DNA from: Kordia algicida
Lineage (GTDB): Bacteria > Bacteroidota > Bacteroidia > Flavobacteriales > Flavobacteriaceae
Length of the DNA stretch: 64,000 nucleotides
Reading direction: 5' to 3' (one strand)
NCBI RefSeq assembly: GCF_051013375.1
Contig: NZ_CP142125.1
The notes below the pieces were generated by a model. That model saw only the letters and a list, made by a program, of their open reading frames with translations, was not told where the DNA came from and ran no database searches. The translations under genes were made by a program, and so were the position numbers. Below are positions 33,705-43,836 of this stretch, piece after piece. Every line of letters begins with the position of its first letter. Within the stretch, counting starts at the first letter, position 1.

Positions 33705-36700
33705 ATGAGCAAAAAAAATCTTCAATTTATCACATGCTTTGTGTTGCTATGTTTTCAATTAACATACGCACAAAAAACCAAAGTGTACACGCATGATTTA
33801 AAGGAATACAACGAAGCGCTGCATTTGTATAACAGCAAACAATACCAAGCTTCACAAACACTTTTTGACAAAGTAAAAAGCGCAACTTCCGATTATGAAA
33901 CGGAAGCCAATTGTGCGTATTACATTGCCAATTGTGCGGTGCGATTAAATCAGCTTGGCGCGGATAATATGATGGAAGATTTTGTGAAAAACTATCCGAC
34001 AAGTACCAAAAGGAATTCTGCGTATATCGATGTTGCCGATTATTATTTTGAAAACGGAAAATATGCACGTGCTTTAAAATGGTACGACAAATCGGGCGAT
34101 AAAGGATTGACCAATTCGCAACGTGAAGATTACAACTTTAAAAAAGGATACGCGTATTTTACGTCTAAAAAGTACGATCAGGCAAAAACCTATTTTCAAA
34201 AATTACTAGACTCGCAAAAATACGGTTCGCAAGCAAAATACTATACAGGTTACATTGCGTATCAAGAAGATAAATATGACGAAGCTAACGAATATTTTGA
34301 CGGTGTTTCTGAAGAAGATGAATACAATGAAAAGTTATCCTATTTCAAAGCTGACATGAATTTTAAGCTTGGAAATTTTCAAAAAGCAATCGATTTATCA
34401 AAAAAAGAATTGCCAAATGCAGACAGAAAAGAAATATCAGAACTCAATAAAATCATTGGCGAAAGTTATTTCAACCTAAAAAAATATAAAGAAGCCATTC
34501 CGTATTTAAAAGAATACAAAGGAAAAAAGCGTCGTTGGAACAATACGGACTTCTATCAATTAGGGTACGCGTATTACAAACAAGAAGATTACGAAAACGC
34601 TATCAAGCAATTCAATAAAATCATTGATGGAAGCAATTCTGTAGCACAAAACGCATACTATCACTTAGGGGAATGTTATTTAAATACAGACAAAAAACAA
34701 CAAGCGTTGAATGCGTTTCGGAATGCTTCGCAAATGGATTTTGACTTAAAAATTCAAGAAGACGCAGGATTAAATTACGCACGATTGAGTTATGAAATCG
34801 GGAATCCGTACGAAAGTGTTCCTTCTGTATTAACGTCGTACCTAAAAAAATATCCTGACACAGAACATCAGGCAGAATTAGAAGAATTATTAGTAAGCTC
34901 TTACATTACTTCAAAAGATTACGAAGCAGCGTTAAATCTGTTAGAAGCAAGTAAAAAATACAGCGACAAAGAAACGTATCAAAAAGTAGCTTTTTACAGG
35001 GCGATTGAGTTGTTTAATGACAACAAATATCAAGAAGCACTCGAATTTTTTGACAAATCTTTAAAAGAAAACGAATCGGCAGAATATACCGCAAGAGCTA
35101 CATTTTGGAAAGCAGAAACAAATTACTTGCTAGACAATTATGATTTGGCACTAGAAGGTTTCAAGTCGTTTGCCAATGCAAATATCACTGACACAGAAGA
35201 AGCACAAACGATTGATTATAACTTGGCGTACACATATTTCAAACAAAAAGAATATGCAAGCGCAATTACAAATTTTGAAAAATTCATCAACAATAACGCT
35301 GATGATACCGGAAGAATCAATGACAGTTATTTACGTTTGGGAGACAGTCATTTTGTAACCAGTAACTACGGCGATGCGATCAAAGCCTACGACAAAGCCA
35401 TTGCGCTAAAAGGTGTAGATGAAGATTATGCATATTTCCAAAAGGCAATCAGTTATGGTTTTACAGGGAAAACAAATACAAAGATTGATGAACTAGAAAA
35501 ATTCATCAACAAATACAGAAAATCATCATTACGTGATGATGCTTTATACGAATTAGGAAATACCTACATCAATGAAGAAAAAACAGTAAAAGGATTAGAT
35601 ACGTATGCAAAAATGGTGTCTGAATATCCAAAAAGTTCGTATGTGCCAAAAACAATACTAAAGCAAGGATTAATCAATTACAACTCAGGGAAAAACCAAG
35701 TGGCTTTGACGAAATTCCGATCAGTAGTCTCAAAATTTCCAAACACAGAAGAAGCAATTCAGGCAGTTGCTACCGCAAAACTAATTTATATTGAATTGGG
35801 ACAAGTTGAGGTGTATGCCAACTGGGTAAAAGATTTAGACTTTGTAGATGTGACAAATGTCGAATTGGACAAAGCAACGTACGAATCTGCTGAAAAGCAA
35901 TTCATCCAAAACAATACAGACAAAGCGATTGAAGGATTTGAAAAATACATCAATCAATTTCCAAACGGATTAAACGCGGTAAAAGCAAACTTCTACTTAG
36001 CACAATCGTACTTTAGTAAAGGAGAAACGCAAAAAACAATTCCGCATTACGAATATGTATTGCAAAATGAAGGAAGCGAATATACCGAACAAGCCTTGGC
36101 AAGATTGTCGCAAGTATTCTTAGAAACGGATAACTATACAAAAGCAATTCCAGTATTAAAACGTTTGGAAGAAAGTGCCGATTTCCCGCAGAACATCACC
36201 TTTGCACAATCAAACTTAATGAAGGCGAGTTACGAATTAGACAATTATACACAAGCTGTAAGTTATGCTGAAAAAGTATTGGCAAACGACAAAGTAGATA
36301 ATCGTATCAAAAGTGATGCACATGTAATTATTGCGCGTTCGGCAATTGCTACAAACGATGAAGACAAAGCAAAAGAAGCTTATCAAGAAGTGCAAAAAAT
36401 TGCCACAGGAAAACTGGCGGCAGAAGCATTGTATTATGATGCGTACTTTAAAAACAAAGAAAACGATTATGAAGGTTCAAATGCGGTAGTACAAAAATTG
36501 GTAAAAGACTATTCAAGCTACAAACAATTTGGGGCAAAAGGATTAATCATCATGGCAAAAAACTTCTATGCTTTAGAAGATTCATTCCAAGCAACCTATA
36601 TTTTAGAAAGTGTCATTAAAAACTTTACAAAATATCCAGATGAAGTCGCAGAAGCAGAAGCGGAATTGGCAAAAATTAAAAATGCAGAAGCCAAACGAAA

Positions 36701-36743
36701 CTCGTCGGTAACACCAACAGAAACCGAAGACGACGGAAACTAA
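33705..36743 (+). CDS. Large secreted TPR-repeat protein
   Basis: Encodes 1012 residues from the ATG at 33,705, which gives a signal peptide (MSKKNLQFITCFVLLCFQLTYA / Q); a TTG 48 bases upstream would bury it. The rest is a run of TPR units (AKTYFQKLLDS, AIKQFNKIIDGS, AIKAYDKAIALKG and others) to about residue 990, then a polar tail. Likely a periplasmic scaffold. It sits 52 bases before an outer-membrane receptor-like gene; the pair recurs in Flavobacteriia. Confidence 0.85.
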   Translation: MSKKNLQFITCFVLLCFQLTYAQKTKVYTHDLKEYNEALHLYNSKQYQASQTLFDKVKSATSDYETEANCAYYIANCAVRLNQLGADNMMEDFVKNYPTSTKRNSAYIDVADYYFENGKYARALKWYDKSGDKGLTNSQREDYNFKKGYAYFTSKKYDQAKTYFQKLLDSQKYGSQAKYYTGYIAYQEDKYDEANEYFDGVSEEDEYNEKLSYFKADMNFKLGNFQKAIDLSKKELPNADRKEISELNKIIGESYFNLKKYKEAIPYLKEYKGKKRRWNNTDFYQLGYAYYKQEDYENAIKQFNKIIDGSNSVAQNAYYHLGECYLNTDKKQQALNAFRNASQMDFDLKIQEDAGLNYARLSYEIGNPYESVPSVLTSYLKKYPDTEHQAELEELLVSSYITSKDYEAALNLLEASKKYSDKETYQKVAFYRAIELFNDNKYQEALEFFDKSLKENESAEYTARATFWKAETNYLLDNYDLALEGFKSFANANITDTEEAQTIDYNLAYTYFKQKEYASAITNFEKFINNNADDTGRINDSYLRLGDSHFVTSNYGDAIKAYDKAIALKGVDEDYAYFQKAISYGFTGKTNTKIDELEKFINKYRKSSLRDDALYELGNTYINEEKTVKGLDTYAKMVSEYPKSSYVPKTILKQGLINYNSGKNQVALTKFRSVVSKFPNTEEAIQAVATAKLIYIELGQVEVYANWVKDLDFVDVTNVELDKATYESAEKQFIQNNTDKAIEGFEKYINQFPNGLNAVKANFYLAQSYFSKGETQKTIPHYEYVLQNEGSEYTEQALARLSQVFLETDNYTKAIPVLKRLEESADFPQNITFAQSNLMKASYELDNYTQAVSYAEKVLANDKVDNRIKSDAHVIIARSAIATNDEDKAKEAYQEVQKIATGKLAAEALYYDAYFKNKENDYEGSNAVVQKLVKDYSSYKQFGAKGLIIMAKNFYALEDSFQATYILESVIKNFTKYPDEVAEAEAELAKIKNAEAKRNSSVTPTETEDDGN

Positions 36744-36795
36744 AAAGCAACGCGACACATTGAAATCAAACACAAACACACAAAGCAAGCAACAT

Positions 36796-38559
36796 ATGCG
36801 ACACCAAATATTAAAATCAACTATTATCGTAGCGATATTTTTTATAGCGAATTTGGCGACTGCTCAAGATAAAGACAAAGACAAGGAAAAAGACAAAGAA
36901 AAAACCATTGGAACGGAAGTAGTAAACGTGGTAAAACCATATACACCTTCGGTTTCAGATGCTTTTAAAATAAAACAAACTCCTTCGCTGAACGATAAAG
37001 AAACTGGAAAGAAAAAGGAAATCAAATATTCCATCTTTTCATTTCCTGTAGCTTCCACATTTACACCAGCCAAAGGTAGAGCGGCAGGTTTAAAGAAAGC
37101 CAAAAAAGAAAAACTATACAACACATATGTTTCGCTTGGTTTAGGAAACTACAATACCGCAGCGCTTGATTTTTACACAAGTAGAGCCATCAGTAGAGAC
37201 GAAACTTTTGACATTTCTTTACGTCATCATTCGTCGCAAGGCGGCATTGACAATGTGGAATTGGATGATAAATTCTTCGACACCAAACTCGATTTGGCAT
37301 ACATCAACCGTAGTAGAGACTTATCGTGGAAAGGAAAATTTGGCTATCAGCACCAAATCTACAATTGGTACGGTTTGCCAGGAGACGTAACTTTAACACC
37401 TGCGCAAATTGATGGAATCAGCGAGCAACAAACCTACCACAACTTATATTTAGGTGGCGATGTTACGATGGACGATTCGTTCTTTAAAGGTGGGAAAGTA
37501 TTGTACAGAAGAATGTTTGATGCATTCAGTTCAGGTGAAAATAGATTAATTCTACAACCAGAGTTTGAAGTAGAAATTGCGGGGGAATTGATAAATACAA
37601 TGGTAGATATTGATTATGTTGGTGGAACATTTGAAAACAACTTTGCAGAAACAGGCGGCATTGATTACAGCATTTTAAAAGCAGGAATTTCGCCAAGTTT
37701 AGTGATTCTTCGTGATGACTTAACAGTGAATTTTGGAGCAGGAATCTATGTTGGTTTAGACACAGAAAATAGCGAAACGGACATATTTATCTATCCAAGA
37801 ATAACAGCGCAATACAGATTAAGTGGTGACGATATTATCGCTTACGGTGGAATAGAAGGTGACTTGAATCAAAACTCTTACTACGATTTTGTACAAACCA
37901 ACTACTTTGTATCACCAACATTAGGAATTGCTCCAACCGATCAACAATACAACGGATACTTAGGAATCAAAGGAAAACTAACATCCAACGTAAGTTACAA
38001 CGCGCGTGCTTCGTACATGTCTGAAAAGGGGAAACCATTATTCAAAGTAAATCCGTTCAATCCTTCACCAGATTCCGCAAACGGATATACCTACGGAAAC
38101 TCGTTTGGAGTTGCTTATGACGATGTGACAACTATTGGTGTTTTTGGAGAAATCAACGTAGACATTACCAGCAACTTTAAATTTGGCGCTAAGGCGGAAT
38201 ATTTCAATTACAGTACCGATCAGCAAGAAGAAGCATGGAACTTACCAGAAATAGAAGCTTCTATCTTTGCAGACTATCAAATCACGGAAAATTGGTTTGC
38301 AGGTGCAAATATTTTCTTCATTGGCGAACGAAGCGATCAAATTATCAATCCAGGAGGAATTGTAGTTTCTACGCCTCAAACGGTAACATTAGACAGTTTT
38401 ATCGATGTAAATGCACACTTAGGATATCGTTTCAACGACCGATTATCTGCCTTTGTAAAAGCTAACAACATCGCAAATCAAGATTATCAACGTTGGGTAA
38501 ACTTTCCTGTTCAACAATTTCAAATCTTAGCAGGAGCAACCTATAAATTTGATTTTTAA
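36796..38559 (+). CDS. TonB-dependent-receptor-like outer membrane protein
   Basis: Encodes 587 residues from the ATG at 36,796: signal peptide (to LATAQ), a charged DK/EK linker, a short conserved TVGTEVVNVVKPYTPS-like stretch, then beta-strands with aromatic belts ending KFDF. It is shorter than a normal TonB receptor and lacks an obvious plug, so it may be a receptor-like barrel partnering the TPR protein upstream. Confidence 0.75.
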   Translation: MRHQILKSTIIVAIFFIANLATAQDKDKDKEKDKEKTIGTEVVNVVKPYTPSVSDAFKIKQTPSLNDKETGKKKEIKYSIFSFPVASTFTPAKGRAAGLKKAKKEKLYNTYVSLGLGNYNTAALDFYTSRAISRDETFDISLRHHSSQGGIDNVELDDKFFDTKLDLAYINRSRDLSWKGKFGYQHQIYNWYGLPGDVTLTPAQIDGISEQQTYHNLYLGGDVTMDDSFFKGGKVLYRRMFDAFSSGENRLILQPEFEVEIAGELINTMVDIDYVGGTFENNFAETGGIDYSILKAGISPSLVILRDDLTVNFGAGIYVGLDTENSETDIFIYPRITAQYRLSGDDIIAYGGIEGDLNQNSYYDFVQTNYFVSPTLGIAPTDQQYNGYLGIKGKLTSNVSYNARASYMSEKGKPLFKVNPFNPSPDSANGYTYGNSFGVAYDDVTTIGVFGEINVDITSNFKFGAKAEYFNYSTDQQEEAWNLPEIEASIFADYQITENWFAGANIFFIGERSDQIINPGGIVVSTPQTVTLDSFIDVNAHLGYRFNDRLSAFVKANNIANQDYQRWVNFPVQQFQILAGATYKFDF

Positions 38560-38582
38560 AAAGATATAATGACAACAGATAC

Positions 38583-38614
38583 AAAAGCGTTTCATCACAT
38601 GGAACGCTTTTTTT
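38583..38614 (+). terminator. Terminator after the TPR/outer-membrane operon
   Basis: Stem AAAAGCGTT / AACGCTTTT with an 11-base loop and a seven-T run. It lies 24 bases after the stop. Confidence 0.85.
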
Positions 38615-38797
38615 GTGAATTTCGCTCAGATCAATAATTGAATGAGAAAAAACATTTTAAAAGTTGTATTTTTAGTTCCCAAATAGCATTTATAATAATT
38701 TTCTAAAAATAAATCTAGAAAATCTGATGTCACATCGAGTGCAGTCGAGATGCTTCTATTATAAATTTTAAAACGAACCTAAATCATAAAAACCAAC

Positions 38798-40424
38798 ATG
38801 CAAAAACCATTACTACTTTTGTCACTCATACTACTATGTTTCTCTTGTGAAGAAAAACAACAAGTAGATATGATTCTTACCAATGCTAAAATCTACACAG
38901 TTGACGCTGAATTTTCTAATGCAGAAGCGTTTGCCATTAAAGATGGAAAATTTGTTGCTGTTGGAAACTGCGGAAGAAATTCAAGAAAAATATCAAGCTT
39001 CTGAAGTGAAGAATGCAGGCGGAAGTACTGTTTTTCCAGGTTTTATTGATGCGCATTGTCATTTTTATGGACTAGGTTTATTCAAACAAAGTGTTAACTT
39101 ATTTGGAACTCAAAGTTATGATGAGGTCATTCAACGTATTGAAGCTTTCCAAAAAGAAAGAAACATGACATTCATTATTGGTAGAGGTTGGGATCAGAAC
39201 GATTGGACAGTTAAAGAATTTCCAACAAAAGATCGTTTAGACAAACTATTTCCAGATACACCAGTAGTACTAATGCGTATTGATGGACACGCATATTTGG
39301 TAAATCAGAAGGCGTTGGATTTGGCAGGAATTACGACAAAAACGAAAGTTGATGGTGGAGAAATACAACAAAAAAATGGAAAACTTACAGGAGTTTTGGT
39401 TGATAATCCAATGGATTTGATCGACAAAATAATTCCGCAACCAACACGTACACAAAAAATACAAGCACTTAAAGAAGCCGAAGAAGAATGTGTCTCTTAT
39501 GGATTAACAACGATTAGTGATGCAGGATTAGACAAAGAAATCATCAATCTTATTGACAGTTTACAAAAAGCAAATGCATTGAAAATGCGCGTTTACGCAA
39601 TGATTAGCAATACACCAGAAAATGTAGCGCATTACATCTCTAAAAAACCATACAAAACTGATCTTTTAAATGTATGTTCGTTCAAAGTTTACGGAGATGG
39701 CGCATTAGGTTCACGCGGGGCAGCCTTAAAAGAATCGTATGCAGACAAAGAAAATCATTTTGGAGCAATGGTTATCAGTCCAGAAGATCTATCAAAACTA
39801 GCAGATCGTATCGCAAAAACGGACTACCAAATGAATACGCATGCTATTGGTGATTCTGCGAACTATCAAGTTTTAAAAACCTATGCAAGCGCACTAAAAG
39901 GTCAACAAGGACGACGTTGGAGAATTGAACATGCTCAAATCATTGACGAAACAGATTTTGATTTGTTCAAAAACAAAAATATCATTCCATCGGTACAACC
40001 AACACATGCTACCAGCGATATGTACTGGGTAGCTGATCGTTTGGGAGAAGAACGTGAAAAAGGAGCATATGCGTACAAAAAACTCTTAAATATTTCAGGT
40101 CAAATTGCGCTAGGGACAGATTTTCCTGTAGAAGATGTTAGTACATTTAAAACATTCTATGCGGCTGTTGCCAGAAAAGACTCAAAACACTATCCTGAAA
40201 GTGGTTATCAAATGGAAAATGCATTATCTCGTGAAGAAACACTCAAAGGAATGACCATTTGGGCAGCGTACAGTAACTTTGAAGAAAATGAAAAAGGAAG
40301 TATTGAAGTCGGAAAATTTGCAGATTTCATCATTCTAGATAAAAATATCATGGAAATTCCTGAAAACGAAATTCTAAATACAACAGTAAAAGAAACATAT
40401 ATTGCAGGGGAAAAGGTGAATTAG
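38798..40424 (+). pseudogene. YtcJ-like amidohydrolase lipoprotein, frame broken by one extra base
   Basis: The signal peptide with lipobox (LLCFSC) leads to a metal-dependent hydrolase of the YtcJ/amidohydrolase_3 type: FPGFIDAHCHFYG (HxH), GRGWDQNDW, YGDGALGSRGA, NTHAIGD, EHAQ and GTDFP. At 38,965-38,967 AAA stands for AA (TTGGAAACTG). With one A removed the text reads VAVGTAEEIQEKY, the family norm, and the frame is open to 40,424. Probably a surface-anchored amide hydrolase; substrate unknown. Confidence 0.85.
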
Positions 40425-40745
40425 GTTTTGGATCGCTTCTTTTCGACTTCGCCTTTTAAATTTTCTTAGATATTAGATAGATTCAAACAGGATTCTAATT
40501 TTTGTTTGAAACTTCATTGGTACATTTTCAAATTGTCAAATTAACAAAGCTCGTTTCCTTTCGGCTTGGATCAAGGTAAACGCTTTTGGATCGCTTCGCG
40601 AGTGTTCTTAAACAATTTTATATTCTACAGCATTTAACATTAACATTCAGTATTCCAAAGCGTCAGTTCGAGTGCCAAATCTGTGATTTGGTGTATCGAG
40701 AACAACTACGAAACAAAAAGGTACTTTTCTTAAACCTAAAACCTC

Positions 40746-40784
40746 TAAAAAGAAAAAACTCAGAGATCTGATGACCTCTGAGTT
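40746..40784 (-). terminator. Terminator of the DUF2911 gene
   Basis: On the minus strand AACTCAGAG / CTCTGAGTT with a 10-base loop is followed by a T-rich run. It lies 38 bases after the gene. The 320 bases between 40,425 and 40,745 hold no gene that I can see. Confidence 0.7.
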
Positions 40785-40821
40785 CTTTAAATAACCAATA
40801 ATAACAATAAATAAAGAATAA

Positions 40822-41361
40822 TTAAAAACTAAACGGTACAGCGACACTAATATTGTCCCATGCTAGTATCATGCTAGTACCATCAGTTTCTTTTGTAAAT
40901 GCAATAGAAAAATATTCTACTACATCGGTATTTTTTGTCGGAACGTCCAAACGGGCAACATCCTTATCTTTATCATAATAATAAGATCCCCAAACGTCCG
41001 TATCTGAGTTTATAATAATGGTCCAAGAATTTTTATTCGGAATCGTAAATAAAGTATACGTTCCTGCTTTAATTTCTTGTTCTCCCAATTTCACATCTTG
41101 AAAAAAAGTAATCTCAGTAGCTTCGTTTGCGCCGGTTCTCCATACTTTTCCGTAAGGAACTAAGCTTCCAAAAATGTTACGACCTTTCTTTTGTGGTCGT
41201 CCATATAAAACTTTAATTACAGGTGGCGCGTTTCTTTTAGCTTTAAAATAACTAATATCGTGAGGACTCTTATCAATATCACTAAACTTCTGAGCAGAGA
41301 CATTGAATGAGAATAATAAAGTAAATATTAAAAATCCTGTGATTAGGAAGCGCTTTTTCAT
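40822..41361 (-). CDS. DUF2911 family secreted protein
   Basis: Encodes 179 residues: signal peptide to NVSAQ, then the DUF2911 hallmark PYGKVWRTGANEATEITF, GTYTLFTIP and a WTIIIN strand. The family is common in Bacteroidota and predicted to be a periplasmic beta protein; function unknown. Confidence 0.85.
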   Translation of the reverse strand: MKKRFLITGFLIFTLLFSFNVSAQKFSDIDKSPHDISYFKAKRNAPPVIKVLYGRPQKKGRNIFGSLVPYGKVWRTGANEATEITFFQDVKLGEQEIKAGTYTLFTIPNKNSWTIIINSDTDVWGSYYYDKDKDVARLDVPTKNTDVVEYFSIAFTKETDGTSMILAWDNISVAVPFSF

Positions 41362-41555
41362 GGTGCTTATTTTTCGATATAAATTTACTAAAAGTTATTC
41401 TTAGCATAATGTTAAACTTTCATTTAAGATGTTAAAATTCCAGTTTTAAAAACATTTATCACGAAACGGGTAAGGTAAATCCGTATTTACTTCTTGTAAA
41501 TATAAAGTAACTCAAAGATGTAGAAAAGAATACTGAACATCTAAAACATCAAATC

Positions 41556-41720
41556 ATGAAAAAACAATACGTAAAAAACACATTGCAATTAAAGAAAGCG
41601 ACTATCATAAACTTTTCAAAATTACAAAAGCTTATTGGTGGCGTTGAAAAACGTACAGGAGAATCTTGTTTTAAAATTTGTGATACCAACATTCAAAATT
41701 GTACTTGGGGCAATGCATAA
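41556..41720 (+). CDS. Class I lanthipeptide-like precursor peptide
   Basis: Encodes 54 residues: a leader of the Bacteroidota type (MKKQYVKNTLQLKKATI, KLQKLIGG) with a GG cleavage site at 28-29. The core has three cysteines and several Thr/Ser (GESCFKIC, NCTWG). This matches the TIGR04149-like natural-product precursors. No LanB/LanC or C39 transporter is adjacent. Modification is inferred only. Confidence 0.65.
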   Translation: MKKQYVKNTLQLKKATIINFSKLQKLIGGVEKRTGESCFKICDTNIQNCTWGNA

Positions 41721-41917
41721 TAATACCAATTCTACTATAAAATCTTCCTTTTTTATACTCTGAAAGTTTTGCCATGATTTTTAAGTGAAATAATTTAAAA
41801 TGTTATAAAAAACATTCTATTTAGTTTTAATTTGTAATTATAAAAAGCTTTTGTGTTTTTAAAATGAAAGTTTAAAAACATATTTGCAATGTAATTATAA
41901 CTATAAAAGAAAAAATT

Positions 41918-43582
41918 ATGTGTGGAATAGTGTGTGCCTTCGACTTAAAAGAAAAAACAGAAGTCCTAAGACCTCAACTTTTAGAAATGTCAAAAAAAAT
42001 CCGTCATCGCGGACCAGATTGGAACGGAATTTATAGTACAACAAATGCAATCCTTGCGCACGAGCGTTTGGCAATTGTTGATCCAGCTTCAGGAAAACAA
42101 CCTTTATTTAGTGAAGATAAACAATTAATATTGGCCGCTAACGGCGAAATATATAATCATAGAGAATTACGCAAACAGTTTGATGGTTCTTACAACTTTC
42201 AAACGCAATCTGATTGTGAAGTGATTCTAGCATTATACAAAGAGAAAGGAAGTACTTTTTTGGATGAACTCAACGGAATTTTCGGTTTTGCATTGTATGA
42301 TGAAAAAGAAGACGCATATTTAGTCGCAAGAGATCATATAGGAATCATTCCTTTATATATGGGTTGGGACAAAAAAGGAACCTTCTATGTAGGTTCGGAA
42401 TTGAAAGCGTTAGAAGGTGTTTGTAGCAAAATTGAAGTATTTCCTCCAGGACACTATTTAGATAGTAAAGATGGAGAATTGAAAAAATGGTACCAACGCG
42501 ATTGGATGGAATACGAAGCGGTAAAAGAAAACCAGACAAGTATTGACGAACTCAGAAAAGCATTAGAAGCATCAATTCACAGGCAATTAATGTCTGATGT
42601 ACCTTACGGCGTATTACTCTCTGGCGGATTAGATTCCTCGATCACATCTGCGGTAGCGAAAAAATATTCACAAATGCGCATCGAATCTGATGATAAAAGC
42701 GAAGCGTGGTGGCCACAATTGCACTCGTTTTCTATAGGATTGGAAGGTTCGCCAGATTTAGCAGCAGCTCAAAAAGTGGCAGATCATATCGGAACGGTAC
42801 ATCACGAAGTAAAATTTACCATTCAAGAAGGTTTGGATGCGATAAAAGATGTTATTTATCATTTAGAAACGTACGATATCACTACAGTTCGTGCTTCTAC
42901 ACCAATGTACTTATTGGCAAGAGTCATCAAATCTATGGGAATCAAAATGGTATTATCTGGTGAAGGCGCTGACGAAATTTTTGGAGGATATTTATACTTT
43001 CACAAAGCACCAAGTGCAGAAGAACTGCACAAAGAAACCGTTCGTAAACTCGATAAACTCTATCAATACGATTGTTTGCGTGCTAACAAATCTTTAGCAG
43101 CTTGGGGAATAGAAGGTCGTGTGCCTTTCTTAGACAAAGAATTCATGGATGTTGCCATGCGCATCAATCCAGAAGATAAAATGATAAATGGCGAACGTAT
43201 GGAAAAGTGGGTATTGCGTAAAGCATTTGAATCGTACTTGCCAGAAAGCGTAGCTTGGAGACAAAAAGAACAATTTAGTGATGGCGTTGGTTACAGCTGG
43301 ATTGATACCTTAAAAGAATTGGTAGAAAGTGAAGTTTCTGACGAAGAATTAGCAAATGCTAAATACCGTTTTCCAATTCAAACACCAAGAGCCAAAGAAG
43401 AATACTACTACAGAGCAATCTTTGAAGAACATTTTCCTTCAGAAACAGCGTCGCTAACGGTTCCTTCAGTTCCATCGGTAGCATGTAGTTCTGTAACGGC
43501 TTTAGAATGGGATGAATCTTTCAAAAACATGAACGATCCATCTGGTAGAGCTGTAGCAAACGTTCACGAAGAAGCGTATTAA
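41918..43582 (+). CDS. asnB: Asparagine synthase (glutamine-hydrolysing)
   Basis: Encodes 554 residues: N-terminal glutaminase with Cys2 nucleophile (MCGIVCAF), RHRGPDWNG, then the synthetase domain with the ATP-pyrophosphatase loop LSGGLDSS and SGEGADEIFGGY. Length is normal for AsnB. It makes asparagine from aspartate, glutamine and ATP in the cytosol. Confidence 0.95.
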   Translation: MCGIVCAFDLKEKTEVLRPQLLEMSKKIRHRGPDWNGIYSTTNAILAHERLAIVDPASGKQPLFSEDKQLILAANGEIYNHRELRKQFDGSYNFQTQSDCEVILALYKEKGSTFLDELNGIFGFALYDEKEDAYLVARDHIGIIPLYMGWDKKGTFYVGSELKALEGVCSKIEVFPPGHYLDSKDGELKKWYQRDWMEYEAVKENQTSIDELRKALEASIHRQLMSDVPYGVLLSGGLDSSITSAVAKKYSQMRIESDDKSEAWWPQLHSFSIGLEGSPDLAAAQKVADHIGTVHHEVKFTIQEGLDAIKDVIYHLETYDITTVRASTPMYLLARVIKSMGIKMVLSGEGADEIFGGYLYFHKAPSAEELHKETVRKLDKLYQYDCLRANKSLAAWGIEGRVPFLDKEFMDVAMRINPEDKMINGERMEKWVLRKAFESYLPESVAWRQKEQFSDGVGYSWIDTLKELVESEVSDEELANAKYRFPIQTPRAKEEYYYRAIFEEHFPSETASLTVPSVPSVACSSVTALEWDESFKNMNDPSGRAVANVHEEAY

Positions 43583-43612
43583 TAAGCACACATTTTTTCT
43601 TTCAATAGTTTC

Positions 43613-43648
43613 AAAAAAGCGTCATCACACATATATGGCGCTTTTTTT
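43613..43648 (+). terminator. Terminator of asnB
   Basis: Stem AAAAAGCG / CGCTTTTT with a 17-base loop and a seven-T run, about 30 bases after the stop. Confidence 0.8.
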
Positions 43649-43836
43649 CTGTTTTCAGTAAATTTAATATGCTTTCCAATAAAATATTAAACAATTATTT
43701 ATCAGTGACTTTTTGACAACAAAAAAATAAAATTGTATATTTAAACTCTCCCTCATATCCATACAATCTTAATACCTGAACGAACCTTATAAGTATTGTA
43801 ATAACCATAAATGAGCCAATCATAAACAACCAGAAT